Assembly (NCBI GenBank): GCA_964057225.1
Contig: OZ059894.1
Coordinates: 21,420,476 to 21,484,475, forward strand
Source of the DNA: Auanema rhodensis
Taxonomy: Eukaryota > Nematoda > Chromadorea > Rhabditida > Rhabditidae
Length of the DNA: 64,000 bases
Reading direction: 5' to 3'
Below are positions 35,089 to 48,038 of the stretch, one piece after another. The notes under the pieces are model-generated. The model saw only the letters and a program-made list of their open reading frames with translations. It searched no databases and had not been told where the DNA came from. A program made the position numbers and the translations under genes. Numbering within the stretch: position 1 is the first letter of the stretch; each line of letters starts with the position of its first letter.

Positions 35089-37545
35089 AGGCAAAGACGA
35101 TGGACAATGCTATTCAACGAAAAAATTAATTCTTCAGGGTGAAAATCGAGGATATAAGTGTGAACTTATATCAGTTGATATCTCGGTGCATTTTTAAGCT
35201 AGCGCAAATCTGATAACACAGATCGACGCAGCTTAAAAATCCGCATCGAATGCACTATACTACATTGAGAAACGTTTGATACAAAAATTAGTTATGATCG
35301 TTTGAAAAATGATGCATTAGTGTATGTTGAGTTTCCATGTACACTCAACATTGCTTCCAAAAACATTTTGACAAAAATTTTTTCGAAAAATTTCAAAATA
35401 ATTTAGCAAAAAGTAGATGTTTTTAGATTCCTTTTTTTAAGGCAAAGACGATGGACAATGTTATTCAACGAAAAAATTAATTCTTCAGGGTGAAAATCGA
35501 GGATATAAGTGTGAACTTATATCAGTTGATATCTCGGTGCATTTTTAAGCTAGCGCAAATCTGATAACACAGATCGACGCAGCTTAAAAATCCGCATCGA
35601 ATGCACTATACTACATTGAGAAACGCTTAATACACAAATTAGTTATGATCGTTTGAAAAATGATGCATTAGTGTATGTTGAGTTTCCATGTACACTCAAC
35701 ATTGCTTCCAAAAACATTTTGACAAAAATTTTTTCGAAAAATTTCAAAATAATTTAGCAAAAAGTAGATGTTTTTAGATTTCTTTTTTCAAGGCAAAGAC
35801 GATGGACAATGTTATTCAACGAAAAAATTAATTCTTCAGGGTGAAAATCGAGGATATAAGTGTGAACTTATATCAGTTGATATCTCGGTGCATTTTTAAG
35901 CTAGCGCAAATCTGATAACACAGATCGACGCAGCTTAAAAATCCGCATCGAATGCACTATACTACATTGAGAAACGCTTAATACACAAATTAGTTATGAT
36001 CGTTTGAAAAATGATGCATTAGTGTATGTTGAGTTTCCATGTACACTCAACATTGCTTCCAAAAACATTTTGACAAAAATTTTTTCGAAAAATTTCAAAA
36101 TAATTTAGCAAAAAGTAGATGTTTTTAGATTTCTTTTTTCAAGGCAAAGACGATGGACAATGCTATTCAACGAAAAAATTAATTCTTCAGGGTGAAAATC
36201 GAGGATATAAGTGTGAACTTATATCAGTTGATATCTCGGTGCATTTTTAAGCTAGCGCAAATCTGATAACACAGATCGACGCAGCTTAAAAATCCGCATC
36301 GAATGCACTATACTACATTGAGAAACGTTTGATACAAAAATTAGTTATGATCGTTTGAAAAATGATGCATTAGTGTATGTTGAGTTTCCATGTACACTCA
36401 ACATTGCTTCCAAAAACATTTTGACAAAAATTTTTTCGAAAAATTTCAAAATAATTTAGCAAAAAGTAGATGTTTTTAGATTCCTTTTTTTAAGGCAAAG
36501 ACGATGGACAATGTTATTCAACGAAAAAATTAATTCTTCAGGGTGAAAATCGAGGATATAAGTGTGAACTTATATCAGTTGATATCTCGGTGCATTTTTA
36601 AGCTAGCGCAAATCTGATAACACAGATCGACGCAGCTTAAAAATCCGCATCGAATGCACTATACTACATTGAGAAACGCTTAATACACAAATTAGTTATG
36701 ATCGTTTGAAAAATGATGCATTAGTGTATGTTGAGTTTCCATGTACACTCAACATTGCTTCCAAAAACATTTTGACAAAAATTTTTTCGAAAAATTTCAA
36801 AATAATTTAGCAAAAAGTAGATGTTTTTAGATTTCTTTTTTCAAGGCAAAGACGATGGACAATGTTATTCAACGAAAAAATTAATTCTTCAGGGTGAAAA
36901 TCGAGGATATAAGTGTGAACTTATATCAGTTGATATCTCGGTGCATTTTTAAGCTAGCGCAAATCTGATAACACAGATCGACGCAGCTTAAAAATCCGCA
37001 TCGAATGCACTATACTACATTGAGAAACGCTTAATACACAAATTAGTTATGATCGTTTGAAAAATGATGCATTAGTGTATGTTGAGTTTCCATGTACACT
37101 CAACATTGCTTCCAAAAACATTTTGACAAAAATTTTTTCGAAAAATTTCAAAATAATTTAGCAAAAAGTAGATGTTTTTAGATTTCTTTTTTCAAGGCAA
37201 AGACGATGGACAATGTTATTCAACGAAAAAATTAATTCTTCAGGGTGAAAATCGAGGATATAAGTGTGAACTTATATCAGTTGATATCTCGGTGCATTTT
37301 TAAGCTAGCGCAAATCTGATAACACAGATCGACGCAGCTTAAAAATCCGCATCGAATGCACTATACTACATTGAGAAACGCTTAATACAAAAATTAGTTA
37401 TGATCGTTTGAAAAATGATGCATTAGTGTATGTTGAGTTTCCATGTACACTCAACATTGCTTCCAAAAACATTTTGACAAAAATTTTTTCGAGAAATTTC
37501 AGAATAATTTAGCAAAAAGTAGATGTTTTTAGATTCCTTTTTTCA

Positions 37546-37702
37546 AGGCAAAGACGATGGACAATGTTATTCAACGAAAAAATTAATTCTTCAGGGTGAA
37601 AATCGAGGATATAAGTGTGAACTTATATCAGTTGATATCTCGGTGCATTTTTAAGCTAGTTTAATTTAGCATAAAGTAGATGTTTTTAGATTCCATTTTT
37701 CA
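37546..37702 (+). repeat. 157-bp truncated monomer, first copy
   Basis: The monomer runs normally to CTAG at 37656-37659, then continues TTTAATTTAGCA. Compared with the full unit, monomer positions 115-310 (196 bp) are missing and two T are added, a net loss of 194 bp. Lost are the right half of the long hairpin, the 176-192 and 236-263 dyads and most of the A/T ladder; the CENP-B-like half site and the 63-84 inverted repeat remain. The following monomer has private marks ATGATATTCAACAAAAAAA and CAGGGGGAAAA. Confidence 0.95.
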
Positions 37703-38404
37703 AGGCAAAGACGATGGACAATGATATTCAACAAAAAAATTAATTCTTCAGGGGGAAAATCGAGGATATAAGTGTGAACTTATATCAGTTGATATCTCGG
37801 TGCATTTTTAAGCTAGCGCAAATCTGATAACACAGATCGACGCAGCTTAAAAATCCGCATCGAATGCACTATACTACATTGAGAAACGCTTAATACAAAA
37901 ATTAGTTATGATCGTTTGAAAAATGATGCATTAGTGTATGTTGAGTTTCCATGTACACTCAACATTGCTTCCAAAAACATTTTGACAAAAATTTTTTCGA
38001 AAAATTTCATAATAATTTAGCAAAAAGTAGATGTTTTTAGATTCCATTTTTCAAGGCAAAGACGATGGACAATGTTATTCAACGAAAAAATTAATTCTTC
38101 AGGGTGAAAATCGAGGATATAAGTGTGAACTTATATCAGTTGATATCTCGGTGCATTTTTAAGCTAGCGCAAATCTGATAACACAGATCGACGCAGCTTA
38201 AAAATCCGCATCGAATGCACTATACTACATTGAGAAACGCTTAATACAAAAATTAGTTATGATCGTTTGAAAAATGATGCATTAGTGTATGTTGAGTTTC
38301 CATTTACACTCAACATTGCTTCCAAAAACATTTTGACAAAAATTTTTTCGAAAAATTTCAAAATAATTTAGCAAAAAGTAGTTGTTTTTAGATTCCATTT
38401 TTCA

Positions 38405-38561
38405 AGGCAAAGACGATGGACAATGTTATTCAACGAAAAAATTAATTCTTCAGGGTGAAAATCGAGGATATAAGTGTGAACTTATATCAGTTGATATCTC
38501 GGTGCATTTTTAAGCTAGTTTAATTTAGCATAAAGTAGATGTTTTTAGATTCCATTTTTCA
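38405..38561 (+). repeat. 157-bp truncated monomer, second copy
   Basis: It has the same breakpoint and the same TT addition as the copy 859 bp to the left, and is followed by the same marked monomer (ATGATATTC at 38580, versus 37721). The truncation therefore arose once and was copied together with its neighbours. After this copy the array returns to full-length units. Confidence 0.95.
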
Positions 38562-41500
38562 AGGCAAAGACGATGGACAATGATATTCAACAAAAAAATT
38601 AATTCTTCAGGGGGAAAATCGAGGATATAAGTGTGAACTTATATCAGTTGATATCTCGGTGCATTTTTAAGCTAGCGCAAATCTGATAACACAGATCGAC
38701 GCAGCTTAAAAATCCGCATCGAATGCACTATACTACATTGAGAAACGCTTAATACAAAAATTAGTTATGATCGTTTGAAAAATGATGCATTAGTGTATGT
38801 TGAGTTTCCATGTACACTCAACATTGCTTCCAAAAACATTTTGACAAAAATTTTTTCGAAAAATTTCATAATAATTTAGCAAAAAGTAGATGTTTTTAGA
38901 TTCCATTTTTCAAGGCAAAGACGATGGACAATGTTATTCAACGAAAAAATTAATTCTTCAGGGTGAAAATCGAGGATATAAGTGTGAACTTATATCAGTT
39001 GATATCTCGGTGCATTTTTAAGCTAGCGCAAATCTGATAACACAGATCGACGCAGCTTAAAAATCCGCATCGAATGCACTATACTACATTGAGAAACGCT
39101 TAATACAAAAATTAGTTATGATCGTTTGAAAAATGATGCATTAGTGTATGTTGAGTTTCCATGTACACTCAACATTGCTTCCAAAAACATTTTGACAAAA
39201 ATTTTTTCGAAAAATTTCATAATAATTTAGCAAAAAGTAGATGTTTTTAGATTCCATTTTTCAAGGCAAAGACGATGGACAATGTTATTCAACGAAAAAA
39301 TTAATTCTTCAGGGTGAAAATCGAGGATATAAGTGTGAACTTATATCAGTTGATATCTCGGTGCATTTTTAAGCTAGCGCAAATCTGATAACACAGATCG
39401 ACGCAGCTTAAAAATCCGCATCGAATGCACTATACTACATTGAGAAACGCTTAATACAAAAATTAGTTATGATCGTTTGAAAAATGATGCATTAGTGTAT
39501 GTTGAGTTTCCATGTACACTCAACATTGCTTCCAAAAACATTTTGACAAAAATTTTTTCGAGAAATTTCAAAATAATTCAGCAAAAAGTAGATGTTTTTA
39601 GATTCCATTTTTCAAGGCAAAGACGATGGACAATGTTATTCAACGAAAAAATTAATTCTTCAGGGTGAAAATCGAGGATATAAGTGTGAACTTATATCAG
39701 TTGATATCTCGGTGCATTTTTAAGCTAGCGCAAATCTGTTAACACAGATCAACGCAGCTTAAAAATCCGCATCGAATGCACTATACTACATTGAGAAACG
39801 CTTAATACAAAAATTAGTTATGATCGTTTGAAAAATGATGCATTAGTGTATGTTGAGTTTCCATTTACACTCAACATTGCTTCCAAAAACATTTTGACAA
39901 AAATTTTTTCGAAAAATTTCAAAATAATTTAGCAAAAAGTAGATGTTTTTAGATTCCATTTTTCAAGGCAAAGACGATGGACAATGTTATTCAACGAAAA
40001 AATTAATTCTTCAGGGTGAAAATCGAGGATATAAGTGTGAACTTATATCAGTTGATATCTCGGTGCATTTTTAAGCTAGCGCAAATCTGATAACACAGAT
40101 CGACGCAGCTTAAAAATCCGCATCGAATGCACTATACTACATTGAGAAACGCTTAATACAAAAATTAGTTATGATCGTTTGAAAAATGATGCATTAGTGT
40201 ATGTTGAGTTTCCATGTACACTCAACATTGCTTCCAAAAACATTTTGACAAAAATTTTTTCGAAAAATTTCAAAATAATTTAGCAAAAAGTAGATGTTTT
40301 TAGATTCCTTTTTTCAAGGCAAAGACGATGGACAATGTTATTCAACGAAAAAATTAATTCTTCAGGGTGAAAATCGAGGATATAAGTGTGAACTTATATC
40401 AGTTGATATCTCGGTGCATTTTTAAGCTAGCGCAAATCTGATAACACAGATCGACGCAGCTTAAAAATCCGCATCGAATGCACTATACCACATTGAGAAA
40501 CGCTTAATACAAAAATTAGTTATGATCGTTTGAAAAATGATGCATTAGTGTATGTTGAGTTTCCATTTACACTCAACATTGCTTCCAAAAACATTTTGAC
40601 AAAAATTTTTTCGAAAAATTTCAAAATAATTTAGCAAAAAGTAGATGTTTTTAGATTCCATTTTTCAAGGCAAAGACGATGGACAATGTTATTCAACGAA
40701 AAAATTAATTCTTCAGGGTGAAAATCGAGGATATAAGTGTGAACTTATATCAGTTGATATCTCGGTGCATTTTTAAGCTAGCGCAAATCTGATAACACAG
40801 ATCGACGCAGCTTAAAAATCCGCATCGAATGCACTATACTACATTGAGAAACGCTTAATACAAAAATTAGTTATGATCGTTTGAAAAATGATGCATTAGT
40901 GTATGTTGAGTTTCCATGTACACTCAACATTGCTTCCAAAAACATTTTGACAAAAATTTTTTCGAGAAATTTCAAAATAATTTAGCAAAAAGTAGATGTT
41001 TTTAGATTCCATTTTTCAAGGCAAAGACGATGGACAATGTTATTCAACGAAAAAATTAATTCTTCAGGGTGAAAATCGAGGATATAAGTGTGAACTTATA
41101 TCAGTTGATATCTCGGTGCATTTTTAAGCTAGCGCAAATCTGATAACACAGATCGACGCAGCTTAAAAATCCGCATCGAATGCACTATACTACATTGAGA
41201 AACGCTTAATACAAAAATTAGTTATGATCGTTTGAAAAATGATGCATTAGTGTATGTTGAGTTTCCATGTACACTCAACATTGCTTCCAAAAACATTTTG
41301 ACAAAAATTTTTTCGAGAAATTTCAGAATAATTTAGCAAAAAGTAGATGTTTTTAGATTCCTTTTTTCAAGTCAAAGACGATGGACAATGTTATTCAACG
41401 AAAAAATTAATTCTTCAGGGTGAAAATCGAGGATATAATTGTGAACTTATATCAGTTGATATCTCGGTGCATTTTTAAGCTAGCGCAAATCTGATAACAC

Positions 41501-42071
41501 AGATCGACGCAGCTTAAAAATCCGCATCGAATGCACTATACTACATTGAGAAACGCTTAATACAAAAATTAGTTATGATCGTTTGAAAAATGATGCATTA
41601 GTGTATGTTGAGTTTCCATGTACACTCAACATTGCTTCCAAAAACATTTTGACAAAAATTTTTTCGAAAAATTTCATAATAATTTAGCAAAAAGTAGATG
41701 TTTTTAGATTCCATTTTTCAAGGCAAAGACGATGGACAATGTTATTCAACGAAAAAATTAATTCTTCAGGGTGAAAATCGAGGATATAAGTGTGAACTTA
41801 TATCAGTTGATATCTCGGTGCATTTTTAAGCTAGCGCAAATCTGATAACACAGATCGACGCAGCTTAAAAATCCGCATCGAATGCACTATACTACATTGA
41901 GAAACGCTTAATACAAAAATTAGTTATGATCGTTTGAAAAATGATGCATTAGTGTATGTTGAGTTTCCATTTACACTCAACATTGCTTCCAAAAACATTT
42001 TGACAAAAATTTTTTCGAAAAATTTCAAAATAATTTAGCAAAAAGTAGATGTTTTTAGATTCCATTTTTCA

Positions 42072-45000
42072 AGGCAAAGACGATGGACAATGTTATTCAA
42101 CGAAAAAATTAATTCTTCAGGGTGAAAATCGAGGATATAAGTGTGAACTTATATCAGTTGATATCTCGGTGCATTTTTAAGCTAGCGCAAATCTGATAAC
42201 ACAGATCGACGCAGCTTAAAAATCCGCATCGAATGCACTATACTACATTGAAAAACGCTTAATACAAAAAATAGTTATGATCGTTTGAAAAATGATGCAT
42301 TAGTGTATGTTGAGTTTCCATGTACACTCAACATTGCTTCCAAAAACATTTTGACAAAAATTTTTTCGAGAAATTTCAAAATAATTTAGCAAAAAGTAGA
42401 TGTTTTTAGATTCCATTTTTCAAGGCAAAGACGATGGACAATGTTATTCAACGAAAAAATTAATTCTTCAGGGTGAAAATCGAGGATATAAGTGTGAACT
42501 TATATCAGTTGATATCTCGGTGCATTTTTAAGCTAGCGCAAATCTGATAACACAGATCGACGCAGCTTAAAAATCCGCATCGAATGCACTATACTACATT
42601 GAGAAACGCTTAATACAAAAATTAGTTATGATCGTTTGAAAAATGATGCATTAGTGTATGTTGAGTTTCCATGTACACTCAACATTGCTTCCAAAAACAT
42701 TTTGACAAAAATTTTTTCGAAAAATTTCAAAATAATTTAGCAAAAAGTAGATGTTTTTAGATTCCTTTTTTCAAGGCAAAGACGATGGACAATGTTATTC
42801 AACGAAAAAATTAATTCTTCAGGGTGAAAATCGAGGATATAAGTGTGAACTTATATCAGTTGATATCTCGGTGCATTTTTAAGCTAGCGCAAATCTGATA
42901 ACACAGATCGACGCAGCTTAAAAATCCGCATCGAATGCACTATACTACATTGAGAAACGCTTAATACAAAAATTAGTTATGATCGTTTGAAAAATGATGC
43001 ATTAGTGTATGTTGAGTTTCCATGTACACTCAACATTGCTTCCAAAAAGATTTTGACAAAAATTTTTTCGAAAAATTTCATAATAATTTAGCAAAAAGTA
43101 GATGTTTTTAGATTCCATTTTTCAAGGCAAAGACGATGGACAATGTTATTCAACGAAAAAATTAATTCTTCAGGGTGAAAATCGAGGATATAAGTGTGAA
43201 CTTATATCAGTTGATATCTCGGTGCATTTTTAAGCTAGCGCAAATCTGATAACACAGATCGACGCAGCTTAAAAATCCGCATCGAATGCACTATACCACA
43301 TTGAGAAACGCTTAATACAAAAATTAGTTATGATCGTTTGAAAAATGATGCATTAGTGTATGTTGAGTTTCCATTTACACTCAACATTGCTTCCAAAAAC
43401 ATTTTGACAAAAATTTTTTCGAAAAATTTCAAAATAATTTAGCAAAAAGTAGATGTTTTTAGATTCCATTTTTCAAGGCAAAGACGATGGACAATGTTAT
43501 TCAACGAAAAAATTAATTCTTCAGGGTGAAAATCGAGGATATAAGTGTGAACTTATATCAGTTGATATCTCGGTGCATTTTTAAGCTAGCGCAAATCTGA
43601 TAACACAGATCGACGCAGCTTAAAAATCCGCATCGAATGCACTATACTACATTGAGAAACGCTTAATACAAAAATTAGTTATGATCGTTTGAAAAATGAT
43701 GCATTAGTGTATGTTGAGTTTCCATGTACACTCAACATTGCTTCCAAAAACATTTTGACAAAAATTTTTTCGAAAAATTTCATAATAATTTAGCAAAAAG
43801 TAGATGTTTTTAGATTCCATTTTTCAAGGCAAAGACGATGGACAATGTTATTCAACGAAAAAATTAATTCTTCAGGGTGAAAATCGAGGATATAAGTGTG
43901 AACTTATATCAGTTGATATCTCGGTGCATTTTTAAGCTAGCGCAAATCTGATAACACAGATCGACGCAGCTTAAAAATCCGCATCGAATGCACTATACTA
44001 CATTGAGAAACGCTTAATACAAAAATTAGTTATGATCGTTTGAAAAATGATGCATTAGTGTATGTTGAGTTTCCATTTACACTCAACATTGCTTCCAAAA
44101 ACATTTTGACAAAAATTTTTTCGAAAAATTTCAAAATAATTTAGCAAAAAGTAGATGTTTTTAGATTCCATTTTTCAAGGCAAAGACGATGGACAATGTT
44201 ATTCAACGAAAAAAATAATTCTTCAGGGTGAAAATCGAGGATATAAGTGTGAACTTATATCAGTTGATATCTCGGTGCATTTTTAAGCTAGCGCAAATCT
44301 GATAACACAGATCGACGCAGCTTAAAAATCCGCATCGAATGCACTATACTACATTGAAAAACGCTTAATACAAAAAATAGTTATGATCGTTTGAAAAATG
44401 ATGCATTAGTGTATGTTGAGTTTCCATGTACACTCAACATTGCTTCCAAAAACATTTTGACAAAAATTTTTTCGAGAAATTTCAAAATAATTTAGCAAAA
44501 AGTAGATGTTTTTAGATTCCATTTTTCAAGGCAAAGACGATGGACAATGTTATTCAACGAAAAAATTAATTCTTCAGGGTGAAAATCGAGGATATAAGTG
44601 TGAACTTATATCAGTTGATATCTCGGTGCATTTTTAAGCTAGCGCAAATCTGATAACACAGATCGACGCAGCTTAAAAATCCGCATCGAATGCACTATAC
44701 TACATTGAGAAACGCTTAATACAAAAATTAGTTATGATCGTTTGAAAAATGATGCATTAGTGTATGTTGAGTTTCCATGTACACTCAACATTGCTTCCAA
44801 AAACATTTTGACAAAAATTTTTTCGAAAAATTTCAAAATAATTTAGCAAAAAGTAGATGTTTTTAGATTCCTTTTTTCAAGGCAAAGACGATGGACAATG
44901 TTATTCAACGAAAAAATTAATTCTTCAGGGTGAAAATCGAGGATATAAGTGTGAACTTATATCAGTTGATATCTCGGTGCATTTTTAAGCTAGCGCAAAT

Positions 45001-45581
45001 CTGATAACACAGATCGACGCAGCTTAAAAATCCGCATCGAATGCACTATACTACATTGAGAAACGCTTAATACAAAAATTAGTTATGATCGTTTGAAAAA
45101 TGATGCATTAGTGTATGTTGAGTTTCCATGTACACTCAACATTGCTTCCAAAAAGATTTTGACAAAAATTTTTTCGAAAAATTTCATAATAATTTAGCAA
45201 AAAGTAGATGTTTTTAGATTCCATTTTTCAAGGCAAAGACGATGGACAATGTTATTCAACGAAAAAATTAATTCTTCAGGGTGAAAATCGAGGATATAAG
45301 TGTGAACTTATATCAGTTGATATCTCGGTGCATTTTTAAGCTAGCGCAAATCTGATAACACAGATCGACGCAGCTTAAAAATCCGCATCGAATGCACTAT
45401 ACCACATTGAGAAACGCTTAATACAAAAATTAGTTATGATCGTTTGAAAAATGATGCATTAGTGTATGTTGAGTTTCCATTTACACTCAACATTGCTTCC
45501 AAAAACATTTTGACAAAAATTTTTTCGAAAAATTTCAAAATAATTTAGCAAAAAGTAGATGTTTTTAGATTCCATTTTTCA
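42072..45581 (+). repeat. Four-unit segment copied six units away
   Basis: Monomers 42072-43475 recur at 44178-45581, 2106 bp apart. Ordered markers: ATTGAAAAACG with CAAAAAATAG (42245 and 44351), an ordinary unit with tail CCTTTTTTC, AAAAAGATTTT (G at 43049 and 45155), then TATACCACATTG with CATTTACAC. The right copy has one private change in its first unit (GAAAAAAATAATTC at about 44209). The last monomer type then appears again at 45582 and 46284. Confidence 0.8.
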
Positions 45582-46634
45582 AGGCAAAGACGATGGACAA
45601 TGTTATTCAACGAAAAAATTAATTCTTCAGGGTGAAAATCGAGGATATAAGTGTGAACTTATATCAGTTGATATCTCGGTGCATTTTTAAGCTAGCGCAA
45701 ATCTGATAACACAGATCGACGCAGCTTAAAAATCCGCATCGAATGCACTATACCACATTGAGAAACGCTTAATACAAAAATTAGTTATGATCGTTTGAAA
45801 AATGATGCATTAGTGTATGTTGAGTTTCCATTTACACTCAACATTGCTTCCAAAAACATTTTGACAAAAATTTTTTCGAAAAATTTCAAAATAATTTAGC
45901 AAAAAGTAGATGTTTTTAGATTCCATTTTTCAAGGCAAAGACGATGGACAATGTTATTCAACGAAAAAATTAATTCTTCAGGGTGAAAATCGAGGATATA
46001 AGTGTGAACTTATATCAGTTGATATCTCGGTGCATTTTTAAGCTAGCGCAAATCTGATAACACAGATCGACGCAGTTTAAAAATCCGCATCGAATGCACT
46101 ATACTACATTGAGAAACGCTTAATACAAAAATTAGTTATGATCGTTTGAAAAATGATGCATTAGTGTATGTTGAGTTTCCATGTACACTCAACATTGCTT
46201 CCAAAAACATTTTGACAAAAATTTTTTCGAAAAATTTCATAATAATTTAGCAAAAAGTAGATGTTTTTAGATTCCATTTTTCAAGGCAAAGACGATGGAC
46301 AATGTTATTCAACGAAAAAATTAATTCTTCAGGGTGAAAATCGAGGATATAAGTGTGAACTTATATCAGTTGATATCTCGGTGCATTTTTAAGCTAGCGC
46401 AAATCTGATAACACAGATCGACGCAGCTTAAAAATCCGCATCGAATGCACTATACCACATTGAGAAACGCTTAATACAAAAATTAGTTATGATCGTTTGA
46501 AAAATGATGCATTAGTGTATGTTGAGTTTCCATTTACACTCAACATTGCTTCCAAAAACATTTTGACAAAAATTTTTTCGAAAAATTTCAAAATAATTTA
46601 GCAAAAAGTAGATGTTTTTAGATTCCATTTTTCA

Positions 46635-48038
46635 AGGCAAAGACGATGGACAATGTTATTCAACGAAAAAATTAATTCTTCAGGGTGAAAATCGAGGATA
46701 TAAGTGTGAACTTATATCAGTTGATATCTCGGTGCATTTTTAAGCTGGCGCAAATCTGATAACACAGATCGACGCAGCTTAAAAATCCGCATCGAATGCA
46801 CTTTACTACATTGAGAAACGCTTAATACAAAAATTAGTTATGCTCGTTTGAAAAATGATGCATTAGTGTATGTTGAGTTTCCATGTACACTCAACATTGC
46901 TTCCAAAAACATTTTGACAAAAATTTTTTCGAAAAATTTCATAATAATTTAGCAAAAAGTAGATGTTTTTAGATTCCATTTTTCAAGGCAAAGACGATGG
47001 ACAATGTTATTCAACGAAAAAATTAACTCTTCAGGGTGAAAATCGAGGATATAAGTGTGAACTTATATCAGTTGATATCTCGGTGCATTTTTAAGCTAGC
47101 GCAAATCTGATAACACAGATCGACGCAGCTTAAAAATCCGCATCGAATGCACTATACTACATTGAGAAACGCTTAATACAAAAATTAGTTATGATCGTTT
47201 GAAAAATGATGCATTAGTGTATGTTGAGTTTCCATGTACACTCAACATTGCTTCCAAAAACATTTTGACAAAAATTTTTTCGAAAAATTTCATAATAATT
47301 TAGCAAAAAGTAGATGTTTTTAGATTCCATTTTTCAAGGCAAAGACGATGGACAATGTTATTCAACGAAAAAATTAATTCTTCAGGGTGAAAATCGAGGA
47401 TATAAGTGTGAACTTATATCAGTTGATATCTCGGTGCATTTTTAAGCTAGCGCAAATCTGATAACACAGATCGACGCAGCTTAAAAATCCGCATCGAATG
47501 CACTATACTACATTGAGAAACGCTTAATACAAAAATTAGTTATGATCGTTTGAAAAATGATGCATTAGTGTATGTTGAGTTTCCATTTACACTCAACATT
47601 GCTTCCAAAAACATTTTGACAAAAATTTTTTCGAAAAATTTCAAAATAATTTAGCAAAAAGTAGATGTTTTTAGATTCCATTTTTCAAGGCAAAGACGAT
47701 GGACAATGTTATTCAACGAAAAAATTAATTCTTCAGGGTGAAAATCGAGGATATAAGTGTGAACTTATATCAGTTGATATCTCGGTGCATTTTTAAGCTA
47801 GCGCAAATCTGATAACACAGATCGACGCAGCTTAAAAATCCGCATCGAATGCACTTTACTACATTGAGAAACGCTTAATACAAAAATTAGTTATGCTCGT
47901 TTGAAAAATGATGCATTAGTGTATGTTGAGTTTCCATGTACACTCAACATTGCTTCCAAAAACATTTTGACAAAAATTTTTTCGAAAAATTTCATAATAA
48001 TTTAGCAAAAAGTAGATGTTTTTAGATTCCATTTTTCA
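46635..48038 (+). repeat. Marked monomer copied three units away
   Basis: The monomers at 46635 and 47688 share GCACTTTACTAC and TTATGCTCG (46841 and 47894, 1053 bp apart), seen nowhere else in the window. The left one alone has AAGCTGGCG, which destroys the NheI site, so that change came after the copying or was lost from the copy. Confidence 0.75.

Larger units (their letters stand above)
18943..37545 (+). repeat. Middle block: 53 monomers of exactly 351 bp
   Basis: Monomer starts fall at 18943 + 351n without any length change. The first two thirds, to about 33.3 kb, is dominated by monomers with the C109 hairpin-arm variant alternating with normal ones. From about 30.2 kb a set with TTAGGAAAAAG and CAATGCTATTC appears. 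The last five kilobases are plainer, with the CTTAATACAC form giving way to CTTAATACAAAA by 37.4 kb, the form that dominates the right block. Confidence 0.9.
37546..38561 (+). repeat. 859-bp composite unit (157+351+351), duplicated start
   Basis: The composite is one truncated and two full monomers (37546-38404). Its first part repeats at 38405, and the following full monomer at 38562 repeats the private marks of the one at 37703. The third element differs: the monomer at 38054 has CATTTACAC and GTAGTTGTT, which the monomer at 38913 lacks. This is the only place in the window where the 351-bp phase changes by more than 12 bp. Confidence 0.85.
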
